From NCBI GenBank assembly GCA_017615275.1, contig JAGAAO010000035.1, positions 27,605 to 91,604 on the forward strand: DNA of 64,000 nucleotides, in the 5' to 3' direction. Numbering within the stretch: the first letter of the stretch is position 1; each line of letters starts with the position of its first letter. Below are positions 51,317 to 61,593 of this stretch, piece after piece. Both the position numbers and the translations under genes were made by a program. The stretch comes from Butyrivibrio sp. (lineage in GTDB: Bacteria > Bacillota > Clostridia > Lachnospirales > Lachnospiraceae). Under the pieces are notes generated by a model. It did not search any database. It saw only the letters and a list, made by a program, of their open reading frames with translations, and was not told the origin of the DNA.

Positions 51317-51928
51317 TTGAGTAAGGCGCTTAACAGATCAATAAAGTTTTTGTTTGTCTTTTTTGCATGCCTGATAGTTTTTGTGATCCCGGTAAAAGCC
51401 GGTGATTTCGATGCAAACTATTATGCGGAGAAGTATCCGGATGTTGTTGCCGTATATGGCACGAATCCTGCAAACTTGTATGATCACTATCTCAATTACG
51501 GCAGAGCGGAACACAGATTTAAGAATGCCGAAGAAGAACAGAACGGAATAAGTTCTGACAATCTTGATACTTATGTTGATGTTGATATAGCCAATCAGAC
51601 GATGACTTATTATGTAAACGGCGAGATTGCGATCCAGTCTCCGTGCGTTACGGGAACTCCCGGAGGTAATTCCACTCCGAAAGGAAACTTTGTTATAAAG
51701 ACCAAGATTCCCGGAAAATATCTGGTTGGACCTACCTGGAATGTCTGGGTGGACAGATGGATGAGATTCACCGGCAACTGCGGTCTTCACGACGCAAGCT
51801 GGAGAAGCAAATTCGGAGGAAATATATATAAGACGGACGGTTCTCACGGATGTGTAAATCTTCCTAAGGACGTCGCTTATCAATTGTATGATTCGGTGGA
51901 TATAGGAACCGCTGTTATAGTACATTAA
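51317..51928 (+). CDS. Secreted L,D-transpeptidase (YkuD domain)
   Basis: A 203-residue exported protein that starts with TTG, 8 bases after AAAGGAAG; no in-frame ATG fits. A signal peptide covers residues ~1-28 (FLFVFFACLIVFVIPVKA). A short domain DANYYAEKYPDVVAVYG with YDHYLNYGRAEHR follows, a motif common in clostridial surface proteins. The YkuD catalytic domain is near 85-203, with STPKGNFVIKTK, GLHDASWRSKFGG and the active-site Cys in SHGCVNLP. It forms 3-3 cross-links in peptidoglycan or attaches proteins to it. A small unknown gene follows 10 bp later. Confidence 0.9.
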   Translation: MSKALNRSIKFLFVFFACLIVFVIPVKAGDFDANYYAEKYPDVVAVYGTNPANLYDHYLNYGRAEHRFKNAEEEQNGISSDNLDTYVDVDIANQTMTYYVNGEIAIQSPCVTGTPGGNSTPKGNFVIKTKIPGKYLVGPTWNVWVDRWMRFTGNCGLHDASWRSKFGGNIYKTDGSHGCVNLPKDVAYQLYDSVDIGTAVIVH

Positions 51929-51938
51929 GGGGGAAAAT

Positions 51939-52424
51939 ATGGCTTTTGACGTGACTGCACTTACAGGTGCCGTAAACAAATATCTCAATTCCATTTCGGA
52001 TACGGCAGCGTTATCATCAGAGGAAAAAGATTCGCTAAGTCCCGAATATGGGGAGATTTTCAGGAAATACTTGTCAAAAGCAATAGATGACGAACTCGGT
52101 ACAAATTCTGTGGATTCTGATAGTGGAATACAGTCTGTTATGTCTGCAGATGCGCTGAACATTGCGGGTACAGTAGGTCTTCCCGATGTTAAAGATGTGC
52201 AATCGGAGAATGCCAAAAAATCCGCGCCTTCCGAGTTTAAGATTCCCGATATTAAGAGTGAAGTCGACAGAGTTTTTATGAACCTTGATATAGAAGGGCA
52301 GATAAGGAACAGCATGGAGGCACACTCGAGATTTAATGACAGGCAGATAGGAGCCTATACTTCACATGTGGACTCATTCAAGAAGCACAACAAAGGATCT
52401 TCCTTGAGGGAATTTGAACTCTGA
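51939..52424 (+). CDS. Protein of unknown function beside the L,D-transpeptidase
   Basis: A 161-residue acidic, Ser/Asp-rich soluble protein with no signal peptide and no recognised domain. A low-complexity middle (NSVDSDSGIQSVMSADAL) separates an N-terminal helical part from a C-terminal charged part ending GSSLREFEL. GGGGGA lies shortly before ATG 51939, and the gene starts 10 bp after the transpeptidase stop, so the two are likely cotranscribed. A long open frame on the opposite strand across both genes is only a shadow. Confidence 0.65.
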   Translation: MAFDVTALTGAVNKYLNSISDTAALSSEEKDSLSPEYGEIFRKYLSKAIDDELGTNSVDSDSGIQSVMSADALNIAGTVGLPDVKDVQSENAKKSAPSEFKIPDIKSEVDRVFMNLDIEGQIRNSMEAHSRFNDRQIGAYTSHVDSFKKHNKGSSLREFEL

Positions 52425-52459
52425 TATATATCAAATTTCGTTATGCATCAAAAAAACAG

Positions 52460-52488
52460 TTGAAAAATCATATTTGATAGTTTAATAT
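52460..52488 (+). promoter_or_regulatory. Promoter of efp
   Basis: TTGAAA at 52460-52465, 17 bp, TAATAT at 52483-52488. A leader of about 35 bases with AGGAGG follows before the start codon. Confidence 0.65.
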
Positions 52489-52528
52489 AAACTAGTTGTT
52501 TGATGTAAAGTTTTAGGAGGATTTTTAT

Positions 52529-53086
52529 ATGATTTCTGCAAGTGATTTCAGAAATGGTATGACCATCGAGATTGATGGTAACGTATGTCAGATTATTGAA
52601 TTCCAGCATGTTAAGCCCGGTAAAGGCGCTGCTTTTGTAAGAACAAAGCTCAAGGATATCATCAACGGCGGTGTTAAAGAGACAACATTCCGTCCTACTG
52701 AGAAGTTCCCTGCAGCTCGTATCGACAAGAAGGATATGCAGTATCTTTATCAGGATGGCGATATTTATAACTTTATGGATTCTGAGACTTATGAGCAGAT
52801 TGGACTTACAGCCGATCAGATCGGAGATTCACTCAAGTTCGTTAAAGAGAACGAGATCTGCAAGATCAACTCTTACAACGGAAACGTATTCGCAGTTGAG
52901 CCTCCTATGTTCGTAGAGCTCGCTATTTCAGAGACAGAGCCCGGATTCAAGGGTGATACAGCAACAGGTGCTACAAAGCCCGCTACAGTTGAAACAGGCG
53001 CTACAGTTTCTGTTCCTCTCTTCGTAAACGAGGGAGATGTTATTAAGATCGATACAAGAACAGGCGAGTATCTTTCAAGAGTATAA
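52529..53086 (+). CDS. efp: Elongation factor P
   Basis: A 185-residue three-domain factor that relieves ribosome stalling at polyproline. The KOW-like domain I carries the loop [18 protein letters not shown] with the tip Lys near residue 32, where many bacteria place a modification. Domains II and III follow, with the family end [26 protein letters not shown] precedes ATG 52529. It is monocistronic with its own promoter and a strong terminator. No modifying enzyme (EpmA-like or YmfI-like) is seen in the window. Confidence 0.96.
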   Translation: MISASDFRNGMTIEIDGNVCQIIEFQHVKPGKGAAFVRTKLKDIINGGVKETTFRPTEKFPAARIDKKDMQYLYQDGDIYNFMDSETYEQIGLTADQIGDSLKFVKENEICKINSYNGNVFAVEPPMFVELAISETEPGFKGDTATGATKPATVETGATVSVPLFVNEGDVIKIDTRTGEYLSRV

Positions 53087-53154
53087 TCTGGACATAATAC
53101 CAAACTGACACGTAAAACGGTCATATTAAATTATTATTATAAAGAAACTAATGT

Positions 53155-53206
53155 AAGACAATAGGTCGTCGCATTTTTATGCGACAGTCTGTTGTCTTAT
53201 TTTTTA
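53155..53206 (+). terminator. Terminator after efp
   Basis: AAGACAATAGG-CGTCGCAT pairs with ATGCGAC-TTGTCTT across a TTTT loop, with a small internal mismatch, followed by ATTTTTT. Confidence 0.85.
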
Positions 53207-53236
53207 CGCTTTTTTTGATTTGTATAGGAGAATATC

Positions 53237-54127
53237 ATGGATAATAAAAATATAGAAGAGTTCGGAAGAACATTGGCAATTAAAACAAAAGACAGGCTTG
53301 GAGAAGGATATGATACGAAATATAAGGTCATGGAGAAGAATAACGGAACCGTAAAACATGGCATTGTGATCAGGAAGGAAGAACTGAATATTTCACCTAC
53401 CGTATATATCGATGCATTTTATGAGGATTATCGGAACGGTAGGAATATATCGGATATTTTAGATGGTGTTATTGCTTCATATGAGCAATATATGCCGAGC
53501 GGAAATGTTGACGTGAGTTTTTTTGAAGAGTTCGAATCAGCCTCGGACAGGCTGGCGTTCAGGCTTATGGGGATCAGGGAGAACAAAGAATATCTTAAAA
53601 ACATTCCGTACAGGAAGTTTGAGAACCTTGCGATGGTTCCCGTTTGCATTGTGCGGGATGATATAATAGGAGAAGGAATGATCACCATAAATGATTCACA
53701 TTTGGAGTCATGGGGAATAACGAAAAGAAAGCTCTGGAAAAATCTCAAGGAGACCGCTGCAAAGGTAGCTCCCGTTAAAATGATTCCGATGGTTGAAATG
53801 CTGGATGATAGGTTCTTAGGAGATGTGGGAACTTTAAAAGATATTATTATCGTTACAAACCAAAGCAAGAACTACGGGGCCGGAGCTGTACTGTATCCGG
53901 GAGTGTTGAAAAGCATCGCTGAGAAATGTGGGAGAAATCTCTATGTTCTTCCTGCATCCGTGCATGAAGTTATTGTTTTGCCTGAAAGTGACAAGGCAGG
54001 TGAGAAGGAGATCCTTGAAGAAATCGTCAGAAATGTGAATGCGGATGTTCTTGGAAGAGACGATTTTTTGAGTGATATGGTATACTATTATAATAAGGAT
54101 GAAGAGACTTTCGGACTCTGCGGTTGA
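53237..54127 (+). CDS. DUF5688-like protein
   Basis: A 296-residue soluble protein. The layout matches the DUF5688 family that is abundant in Lachnospiraceae: an N-terminal stretch GTVKHGIVIRKEELNISPTV near 36-55, SDRLAFRLMGIRENKEYLKN near 108-127, YRKFENLAMVPVCIV near 130-144, and a C-terminal part with LYVLPASVHEVIVLPE near 236-251. Functions are not known; members often occur in many copies near accessory genes. GGAGA precedes ATG 53237. It ends shortly before the tRNA-Arg gene. Confidence 0.75.
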   Translation: MDNKNIEEFGRTLAIKTKDRLGEGYDTKYKVMEKNNGTVKHGIVIRKEELNISPTVYIDAFYEDYRNGRNISDILDGVIASYEQYMPSGNVDVSFFEEFESASDRLAFRLMGIRENKEYLKNIPYRKFENLAMVPVCIVRDDIIGEGMITINDSHLESWGITKRKLWKNLKETAAKVAPVKMIPMVEMLDDRFLGDVGTLKDIIIVTNQSKNYGAGAVLYPGVLKSIAEKCGRNLYVLPASVHEVIVLPESDKAGEKEILEEIVRNVNADVLGRDDFLSDMVYYYNKDEETFGLCG

Positions 54128-54195
54128 GTGGCACTGCCTTTGCGGACGCGCGTTTGTTGGACATTAAAGCGTCTATATGTTATTATAAGTGGTAC

Positions 54196-54267
54196 GCACC
54201 CGTAGTCTAATGGATAGAACGAGGGCCTCCGACGCCTTTAATGCAGGTTCGATTCCTGTCGGGTGCA
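54196..54267 (+). tRNA. tRNA-Arg (anticodon CCG)
   Basis: A 72-nt cloverleaf. Acceptor GCACCCG pairs with CGGGTGC, with discriminator A. The anticodon arm AGGGC-CTCCGAC-GCCTT presents CCG in the seven-base loop. The T arm is GCAGG-TTCGATT-CCTGT. The D arm is weak (one mismatch) but carries AATGGATA. CCA is not encoded. It reads CGG codons. Confidence 0.93.
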
Positions 54268-54439
54268 TGTCACCTATGATATTTGGTTGCGGTCTGACAA
54301 CATATTTTCAGCAACTTGATAAGTTACATATTAACGATGACATCTTTTGATTTGATCTGTATTAATATTTAGTTGTAATATCTGCTTTTTTATTATCTTT
54401 ATTGAATTAAAAAATCAATTTTTTAACTAAGACATTAAG

Positions 54440-54628
54440 ATGTACTACAGCAAGGCTATTGATATATTTAAGCAGTGTTTCGGAAGTGATTTCGGATATT
54501 ATAGAGTAAATGATACGGCAGTTCAGGGGAAGTCGCATGGCTTCTCTTTTTTAATTCCGGTAGAGCTTATCAGATTAAAAAGTTCCGCAGAGTATCATAA
54601 TATACGCGATAAATTACGATTTACTTAA
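54440..54628 (+). CDS. Doubtful small reading frame after the tRNA
   Basis: A 62-codon frame with no recognisable domain and no clear ribosome binding site. A terminator-like GAAGTCGCATGGCTTC hairpin followed by a T-run lies inside it (about 54530-54555), which argues against it being a gene. The 54268-54800 gap is otherwise A/T-rich, with only the small stem at 54752 worth naming. Confidence 0.15.
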   Translation: MYYSKAIDIFKQCFGSDFGYYRVNDTAVQGKSHGFSFLIPVELIRLKSSAEYHNIRDKLRFT

Positions 54629-54751
54629 CCACGTTCCTTGACTAATAAAGCGCTTGCATTTAAAATCTAAGTATTGCGTAAAGTTAAAAAAATGCTAGTG
54701 AACATATTTTTTGTTTGCCGAACCACATATAAATTTTTTTATTATGAAGAA

Positions 54752-54776
54752 TTAGCGGAGCTATTGAGTCCGCTAA
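54752..54776 (+). promoter_or_regulatory. Short perfect hairpin in the leader of the SH3b operon
   Basis: TTAGCGGA at 54752-54759 is a perfect inverted repeat of TCCGCTAA at 54769-54776. It sits 25 bases before the start codon of the SH3b gene and lacks a T-run, so it is more likely an RNA stem or a binding site than a terminator. Confidence 0.4.
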
Positions 54777-54800
54777 CAATAAATAAGTAGGGGTTATACA

Positions 54801-56123
54801 ATGGGTAAAAAAAAGAGAAGAGACGTATCAGGATGGGAAAGCAGAAATAGGGCAAGTGTGTTTGCAATATTGGCTGACAATAAGAAGTTTCTTATGCCGG
54901 CAATGTTTTTTATCGCTGTGCTCGTAACTGTAGTTATTGCGGTTAAAGCAAATACAATAACGAAGTTGACGGGAAGTGACTCTGAAATTAATGAAGTTCG
55001 GGAAGTTCGTATGGAGGCAAATACAAATCCCGAGATAAATAACCTTTTCAAAAAATATTTTGAAGCCAATGCAAGTGGTGATATTGAAGCACTCAAGAGT
55101 GTTTGCAGAGGCCTTAATGATACACAGATACTTAAGGTTCAGACGATGGCAGAATACATCGAAGGTTATGAGAGAGTAGAGGTATATACCAAGCCGGGAC
55201 CGTATACGGGAACATATATTGCTTATGTTTATCTTAATGTTAAGATCAAGGATTATGACAAAGCACTCCCCGGACTTGAAACTTTCTATATCTGCCCCGA
55301 TGAAGACGGAAAACTCTTTATAAACGTAGATCAGCTCAGTATGGAGGCTCTTAACTATATCAGTGAGACCAACTTACAGTCTGATGTCGTAGATTTAAAT
55401 AATAAGGCTGCATCTGAGTATAATGAAATGATATCTTCCGATGATGAGCTTGCTGAGCTTGTTGCAAGAATGGATGAAGATATCAAGCAAAAAGTCGGAG
55501 AGCAACTTGCAATTTCGGCAGGAGCAGATGACGCGGAAGAGGAGACTCCTGCAGAGGAAAATCCTGAAGAACCTGAACAGGAAGAAGAACCCGAAACAGA
55601 AACTGTGAAAATACAGACCATCAGAGCAAAAGATGTTGTATTTATCAGAAAGTCCGATACAACCGAAGCTGAGGCTATAGGTAAGACTGAGGTTGGACAG
55701 GAATTTAAGCAGCTTGAAGCTCTTGGAAGCGGTTGGAGCAGAATTGAATACGAAGGTCAGGAAGCTTATGTAAAGACTGAGTATTTCGACGTTATCGGTG
55801 AAGAGGAAGTTGAAGTTGATAAGACTGCGGAGCAGGAAGAAACTGAAGAGAATGCTACTGCGCAGGATAATAACAATGCCGATACCGTTACTAAGGATGA
55901 TTCTGCAAACAAGGATCAGGCAGCATCCACAGGAAAAACCGGCAAGTTGAAAGTAACCGATAATGTCAACCTTCGTAAGGGACAGGGAGCTGATACTGCA
56001 AAGATTACTTTGATTGAAAACGGCTCAACTGTTGATGTAAAAGAAAATTATTCCAACGGATGGTCTAAAGTTGAATATAACGGACAGACGGGATATATAA
56101 AGACTGAGTTTATCGGTAATTGA
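54801..56123 (+). CDS. Membrane-anchored protein with two bacterial SH3 domains
   Basis: A 440-residue protein. A cytosolic N-terminus of ~30 residues is followed by one helix near 32-50, then a ~180-residue extracytoplasmic domain of NTF2-like appearance (PEINNLFKKYFEANASGDIE near 75-94). Then come an acidic Glu/Pro-rich linker, SH3b domain 1 near 275-335, a second acidic linker, and SH3b domain 2 near 380-440 (VNLRKGQGADTAKI, WSKVEYNGQTGYIKTEF). SH3b domains usually bind cell wall. It is the first gene of an operon ending in a cell wall hydrolase and may target or regulate it. Confidence 0.85.
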   Translation: MGKKKRRDVSGWESRNRASVFAILADNKKFLMPAMFFIAVLVTVVIAVKANTITKLTGSDSEINEVREVRMEANTNPEINNLFKKYFEANASGDIEALKSVCRGLNDTQILKVQTMAEYIEGYERVEVYTKPGPYTGTYIAYVYLNVKIKDYDKALPGLETFYICPDEDGKLFINVDQLSMEALNYISETNLQSDVVDLNNKAASEYNEMISSDDELAELVARMDEDIKQKVGEQLAISAGADDAEEETPAEENPEEPEQEEEPETETVKIQTIRAKDVVFIRKSDTTEAEAIGKTEVGQEFKQLEALGSGWSRIEYEGQEAYVKTEYFDVIGEEEVEVDKTAEQEETEENATAQDNNNADTVTKDDSANKDQAASTGKTGKLKVTDNVNLRKGQGADTAKITLIENGSTVDVKENYSNGWSKVEYNGQTGYIKTEFIGN

Positions 56124-56140
56124 TTTGGAGGTTACAGACT

Positions 56141-57217
56141 ATGTTTGGACGATCTAAAAGAGTCGCTATTATGGGAACCGGCAAGATAGCTGGCGTAATG
56201 GCGGAAACACTTAAATCCATGAGGAATGTAACTTGTTATGCCGTTGGTTCCAGAACGAAGGAAAATGCAGATAATTTTGCTTCGAGATACGGAATTAAGA
56301 AGGTATACAGTTCATACGAAGATTTGGTAAACGATCCAAAGATAGATCTGGTTTATATTGCAACACCTCATTCCGAGCATTTTAATAATGTAAAATTAGC
56401 TCTTTTGGCGGGCAGAAACGTATTGTACGAAAAGGCTTTTATGCTCAATGAGGATCAGGCTGAGGCGGTATTTAAATGCGCTGAAGAGAAGAAACTTCTT
56501 CTTGTCGAGGCTATGTGGACGAGATTTCATCCCATGCGTAAGAAGCTCGACGAGGTAATTGCCAGCAACGTTATTGGTGAGCCTATAATGCTCACTGCGA
56601 ATCTTGGTTATAATATTGCTGTAAAGGATAGAATCGCTAAACCCGAACTTGGTGGTGGAGCGCTTCTTGATCTTGGAGTATATACACTGAATTTTGCTTC
56701 AATGGTATTTGGAAACGATGTAACTGATATTGCTTCCTTATGCACTTTTAATGATGCGGGAATGGATCTTAACGATAGCATTACTTTGAGATATAAGGAT
56801 GGCAAGATGGCTGTTCTTAATTCTTCGGCTATGTCTGTCAGTGACAGAACCGGTGTCATTTACGGAACCAAAGGATACATTATTGTAGATAACATCAACA
56901 ACATAGAAGCAATTACGGTTTATGATGACGATCATAGGGAACTTGCATATTACAAGAGACCCAAGCAGAAAACCGGTTATGAATACGAAATTGAAGCATG
57001 TATGAAGGCTTTGTCGGAGGGATGGATTGAATGCCCCGACATGCCACATTCTGAAACGCTTAGAATGCTCAATATTATGGATTTTATAAGACAGAGCAAT
57101 GATATATCTTTCCCGGGTGAATTGGACGGAATAGATGAATTTCTTAGCGAAGAACCCTGGAACAACGATAAAAGTGAGGACGCTGCAAGAGGAAGCATAA
57201 GCGAACAGGATGAATGA
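56141..57217 (+). CDS. Gfo/Idh/MocA-family oxidoreductase
   Basis: A 358-residue NAD(P)-dependent oxidoreductase. The N-terminal Rossmann fold carries AIMGTGKIAGVMAETL near residues 9-24, IATPHSEHFNNVKLAL near 74-89 and the catalytic-site loop YEKAFMLNEDQ near 98-108 (EKA instead of the more common EKP, normal for the dihydrodiol-dehydrogenase-like branch). The C-terminal dimerisation fold includes GGGALLDLGVYTLNFASMVF near 173-192. The substrate is probably a sugar or cyclitol derivative. GGAGG precedes ATG 56141. Its stop overlaps the start of the hydrolase gene (ATGA). Confidence 0.88.
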   Translation: MFGRSKRVAIMGTGKIAGVMAETLKSMRNVTCYAVGSRTKENADNFASRYGIKKVYSSYEDLVNDPKIDLVYIATPHSEHFNNVKLALLAGRNVLYEKAFMLNEDQAEAVFKCAEEKKLLLVEAMWTRFHPMRKKLDEVIASNVIGEPIMLTANLGYNIAVKDRIAKPELGGGALLDLGVYTLNFASMVFGNDVTDIASLCTFNDAGMDLNDSITLRYKDGKMAVLNSSAMSVSDRTGVIYGTKGYIIVDNINNIEAITVYDDDHRELAYYKRPKQKTGYEYEIEACMKALSEGWIECPDMPHSETLRMLNIMDFIRQSNDISFPGELDGIDEFLSEEPWNNDKSEDAARGSISEQDE

Positions 57218-58605
57218 AAAATAAGTATTTATTGGGGATGTTGGTATTTACCTTGGTGTGGACGAATGTTCCTGTATATTGTTATGCTGATGAGACGGAT
57301 GATGCTATTGAGCAGACTCAGCAGACAATTTCTAATCTGGAGAAACAGACAAAGGAGACCAGAGATGCTATTAACAGCCTTCAGGGGCAGAAGGAGCAGA
57401 CTCAGGCGAATGTCAATAATCTTCAGAATCAAAGCGCCAGTCTTCAGAGCGAAATCAAGGGATACAATAACCAACTGAATAATCTGAACAGTGAGATATC
57501 CGATACCGAAGAGAAACTTGCCCAGGTATCGGCTGAGATCATCGAACTGGATAATCAGCTTTCCGAAGCAAAAGCTATGGAAAAAGAAAGATATGAGCAG
57601 CTTAAGCTTCGCCTTAGGTCAACCTATGAACATGGCGGGGACAAGGGGCTTCTTAAGATTATTATTCTGGGATCTTCGACTTTGAAAGATATTCTTACAA
57701 AGGCAACATATCTTGATGCAATAATGAAGTATGACAATCGAAAGATTGATGAATTGCAGGAATTGCAGCAGCAGATAAGAGAAAAGACCGATGAAGTCAA
57801 GGCAAAAGAAGCGGAGATAGATGCTTATCAGGAACAGCTTGATGAAAAGTACGACACGATATCGTCTTTAACGAATACTGTAAAGGGTAAGCTTAATACT
57901 ACCAATAGTACTCTTACGTCAGAGCAGGGAAAACTTGCGGACTACGATAAGAAACTTGCGGAACTTGATGCGAGAATGAAAGAACTGGAAGCTAAAGCTG
58001 CGGCGGCGCAGGCACTTCTTGCTCAACAGCTCGATGCAAGACTTGCAAGAAATAAGGAAGATACATCGGGATCTTACGCTGCTTCGGGCGATGAGCTTAC
58101 ATGGCTTGCGGCAACCATTCAGGCTGAGGCCGATGGCGAAAGCTATGAAGGAAAGCTGGGCGTAGGTTCTGTAATCATGAACAGAGTTAAGAGTTCGGCA
58201 TTTCCGAGTACCATTATAGGAGTCATAACTCAGAATAAGCAGTTTGCATCTTACCGTTCGGGTAAGGTTGAGCTTATTATGGGCAGAGGACCCAATTCAA
58301 CCTGTATTCAGGCTGCTAAGGAAGTATTGAACGGAAAACGTACCGGTGATTATCTTTTCTTTATGACCAAGTATTGGGCTGATTACTATGGAATCAGCGA
58401 GTATACAATGGTTGGTCATCATGCATTCTTCTACAGATGGGTTGTTAAGGAGAAAGCTCCGGAGGAGGAGCATCATGAGGATGCACCTGCCGAAGAGCAC
58501 CATGAGGAAGAACATCATGAAGAGGAGCATCACGAAGAAGAGCATCACGATGACGATGATGATTCGGATGATGACGACGATGATGATGAAGATGACGACG
58601 ATTGA
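57214..58605 (+). CDS. Secreted coiled-coil cell wall hydrolase with His/Glu/Asp-rich tail
   Basis: A 463-residue exported protein. A signal peptide covers residues ~1-25, and long coiled coils ~27-275 resemble the N-terminus of CwlO/EnvC-type regulators (NLEKQTKETRDAINSLQGQK). A SleB/CwlJ-type hydrolase domain lies near 295-410 (LAATIQAEADGESYEGKLGV with the presumed catalytic Glu, then VIMNRVKSSAFPSTIIGVIT, and GHHAFFYRW at its end). The last ~50 residues are repeated EEEHH blocks followed by an almost pure Asp run, a probable metal-binding or charged anchor tail. It starts within the stop of the upstream oxidoreductase gene. Confidence 0.88.
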   Translation: MKNKYLLGMLVFTLVWTNVPVYCYADETDDAIEQTQQTISNLEKQTKETRDAINSLQGQKEQTQANVNNLQNQSASLQSEIKGYNNQLNNLNSEISDTEEKLAQVSAEIIELDNQLSEAKAMEKERYEQLKLRLRSTYEHGGDKGLLKIIILGSSTLKDILTKATYLDAIMKYDNRKIDELQELQQQIREKTDEVKAKEAEIDAYQEQLDEKYDTISSLTNTVKGKLNTTNSTLTSEQGKLADYDKKLAELDARMKELEAKAAAAQALLAQQLDARLARNKEDTSGSYAASGDELTWLAATIQAEADGESYEGKLGVGSVIMNRVKSSAFPSTIIGVITQNKQFASYRSGKVELIMGRGPNSTCIQAAKEVLNGKRTGDYLFFMTKYWADYYGISEYTMVGHHAFFYRWVVKEKAPEEEHHEDAPAEEHHEEEHHEEEHHEEEHHDDDDDSDDDDDDDEDDDD

Positions 58606-58639
58606 TGAAAATTTTTTTGATTTAATGTGATAAAGACTA

Positions 58640-58668
58640 TTGCACTTTAAAATTCTAAAGCGTATAAT
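58640..58668 (+). promoter_or_regulatory. Promoter of gdhA
   Basis: TTGCAC at 58640-58645, 17 bp, TATAAT at 58663-58668. Transcription would start near 58675, placing the hairpin at 58694 inside the leader of gdhA. Confidence 0.75.
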
Positions 58669-58693
58669 ACCCTTCAGACAATGATGTTTGCGC

Positions 58694-60106
<1,413 letters not shown>

Positions 60107-60154
60107 TAAATAAAGACTTTAATAAGAGCTTTAATAGATAAAGAATCTAATAGA

Positions 60155-60197
60155 AGCCGGCAAATGCTGATTGTTCAGTGTTTGCCGGCTTTTTTTG
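60155..60197 (+). terminator. Terminator after gdhA
   Basis: AGCCGGCAAA pairs perfectly with TTTGCCGGCT, with an inner CTGA/TCAG extension, followed by seven T. Confidence 0.92.
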
Positions 60198-60199
60198 CG

Positions 60200-60285
60200 C
60201 TTAGGCGAACCATACAAATTCACTTAGCGAGGTTTTATCGAGCTTAGTGCGAACCGTACAGATTCACTTGGCGAGGTTTTTGGCT
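60200..60285 (+). repeat. Intergenic hairpin repeat, copies 5 and 6
   Basis: Copy 5 (about 60210-60252) reads AAATTCACTTAGCGAGG-T-rich-ATCGAGCTTAGTG. Copy 6 starts like copy 3 (ACAGATTCACTTGGCGAGG at about 60257) but its right arm is lost. The joining sequence GCGAACC-TACA is the same as between copies 2 and 3 at 2.57 kb, so the unit is about 44 bp. As at the other sites it follows a terminator. Confidence 0.7.
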
Positions 60286-60569
60286 CTTTTGTGGGGAGAA
60301 ACACTCGATATAGTAATTGGTTGCGAAATGAGTGCCTAAAACCGGGGGTGCGAACACTTGTAAATTGATGCAGTGTTTTGACAAGTGTCGATTTTACAGA
60401 ATTTTATGGATTTTGCCCCGAAAATGACACTAGAATTGTAACTGTTTCCTTATTCGAGTGTTGTATGAACTCTTTGTTGCTTTAAAAACGAGATTGTCGA
60501 TGTGAGTCAACCGTTGAAGCAGAAAGGTATGACTCATATAATGAAATCAAGAGATAGGGTCAACCCGGA
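60286..60569 (+). other. Non-coding stretch with no identified element
   Basis: About 280 bases without a supportable gene. It contains GAACACTTG/CAAGTGTC, which could pair across about 25 bases (60350-60390). Nothing else stands out. Confidence 0.4.
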
Positions 60570-60611
60570 AAAAATCTAAAAAGAGATCCCATATAAAATA
60601 CAGGATCTCTT
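60570..60611 (-). terminator. Terminator for the minus strand
   Basis: AAGAGATCC (60581-60589) and GGATCTCTT (60603-60611) form a 9-bp stem. Read on the minus strand it is followed by a T-rich TTTAGATTTTTT. It lies just after the stop codon of the reading-frame relic on that strand. Confidence 0.65.
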
Positions 60612-60616
60612 GAACT

Positions 60617-60802
60617 TTAAGACTTTATTTTATGCGGTTTCCAATTAAGTAATGCGTATGTAGCTTGACGATTCTTTAAGTGCACATCGAAGGAATTAAA
60701 CTTTAAATCATTATCTGCGGAATATTTCAATTCTTCTAAATGATTTGCTCTTTCGTTCAAGTCTTCATTTTGGAGGTTGGGATTAGTTGATAAGTTGACA
60801 AA
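60617..60802 (-). pseudogene. C-terminal relic of an unknown gene
   Basis: A 61-codon open frame on the minus strand with protein-like composition (LNERANHLEELKYSADNDLK, then TYALLNWKPHKIKS). It ends at a TAA followed by a terminator but has no ATG and no ribosome binding site, and is cut by TAG upstream. It looks like the 3' end of a gene whose 5' part has been lost. On the plus strand from 60792, two short out-of-frame pieces (YDEFVLDNLNTPLQIGIKH and MQNCAEAIQDLFGKE) hint at a second relic. I do not recognise the family. Confidence 0.4.
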
Positions 60803-60930
60803 CTATGATGAGTTTGTGCTGGATAATTTGAATACTCCTCTACAGATTGGAATTAAGCATTCCTAACATGCAGAATTGTGCTGAGGCTATACAAGATTTG
60901 TTTGGCAAAGAATAATGAGGAATATGATAT

Positions 60931-61593
60931 ATGAATATTTGCAAAAAAGCAGAAAGAACATTTGCCGGTGATGCGTATTTCCTGGAAACTCTTAATGATA
61001 AAGTTATTGTAAACAGTAACTATAATGGGCTTATTGTATTAAACGATAATATAGAACCAATAAAGACAATTGAGATTGATCAAGATATATGTATCTATAA
61101 TGCAATCGTAATTGATGATGAAAGAATTCTTCTTAACTGCATTGATAACAAGAAACTATTCGTTGTCAATATTCAGACATCTGAAGTGAAAAGTTGTTAT
61201 ATGCCTCAGAACTTGGTGGAAGAAGTTCTCAAGGAGAAGGTACCGTCGGAAGATAACCGCATTGTTCTGAGAACATATAAAGGGCATGATTTTGTTCTCG
61301 ATTTAAACAATATGATTATTGATCGATATGACTTAAGCATCGAACAAGTTAGAAAAGATTCTGAAGAGATGCCAAGAGATTGCATTGACTTTACTAAAGT
61401 TGGAAATAATACCGTATTTCTCTTTGAAAAGGAACTGAAAATAATAGGTGATGAGGAAAATGTTATTACTCCGGACCAGGGGGATTATTTCATCAAGATA
61501 AAAGCGGTAAATATTGGACTTGAAAAAGGTTTGTTTGTGTTGGAAAGCTCTTTTGACAGTGGAATGTACAAAATTCTTTTTTATACGATTTAA
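60931..61593 (+). CDS. Protein of unknown function in the accessory region
   Basis: A 220-residue acidic soluble protein with alternating short beta-strand patterns (KVIVNSNYNGLIVLNDNIEP, DERILLNCIDNKKLFVVNIQ), suggestive of a small beta-propeller or beta-rich repeat. No signal peptide is visible. The codon use is more A/T-rich than in gdhA next door. GAGGA precedes ATG 60931. Its stop overlaps the start of the next frame (TAATG). It could be an immunity protein of a polymorphic toxin locus, but no toxin is seen here. Confidence 0.6.
   Translation: MNICKKAERTFAGDAYFLETLNDKVIVNSNYNGLIVLNDNIEPIKTIEIDQDICIYNAIVIDDERILLNCIDNKKLFVVNIQTSEVKSCYMPQNLVEEVLKEKVPSEDNRIVLRTYKGHDFVLDLNNMIIDRYDLSIEQVRKDSEEMPRDCIDFTKVGNNTVFLFEKELKIIGDEENVITPDQGDYFIKIKAVNIGLEKGLFVLESSFDSGMYKILFYTI

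Noticed and set aside
51338-52315. 325-codon minus-strand open frame across the L,D-transpeptidase and its neighbour
   Set aside because: The plus-strand genes have proper starts and one carries the YkuD motif. The antisense frame spans two genes and their gap, with no domain.
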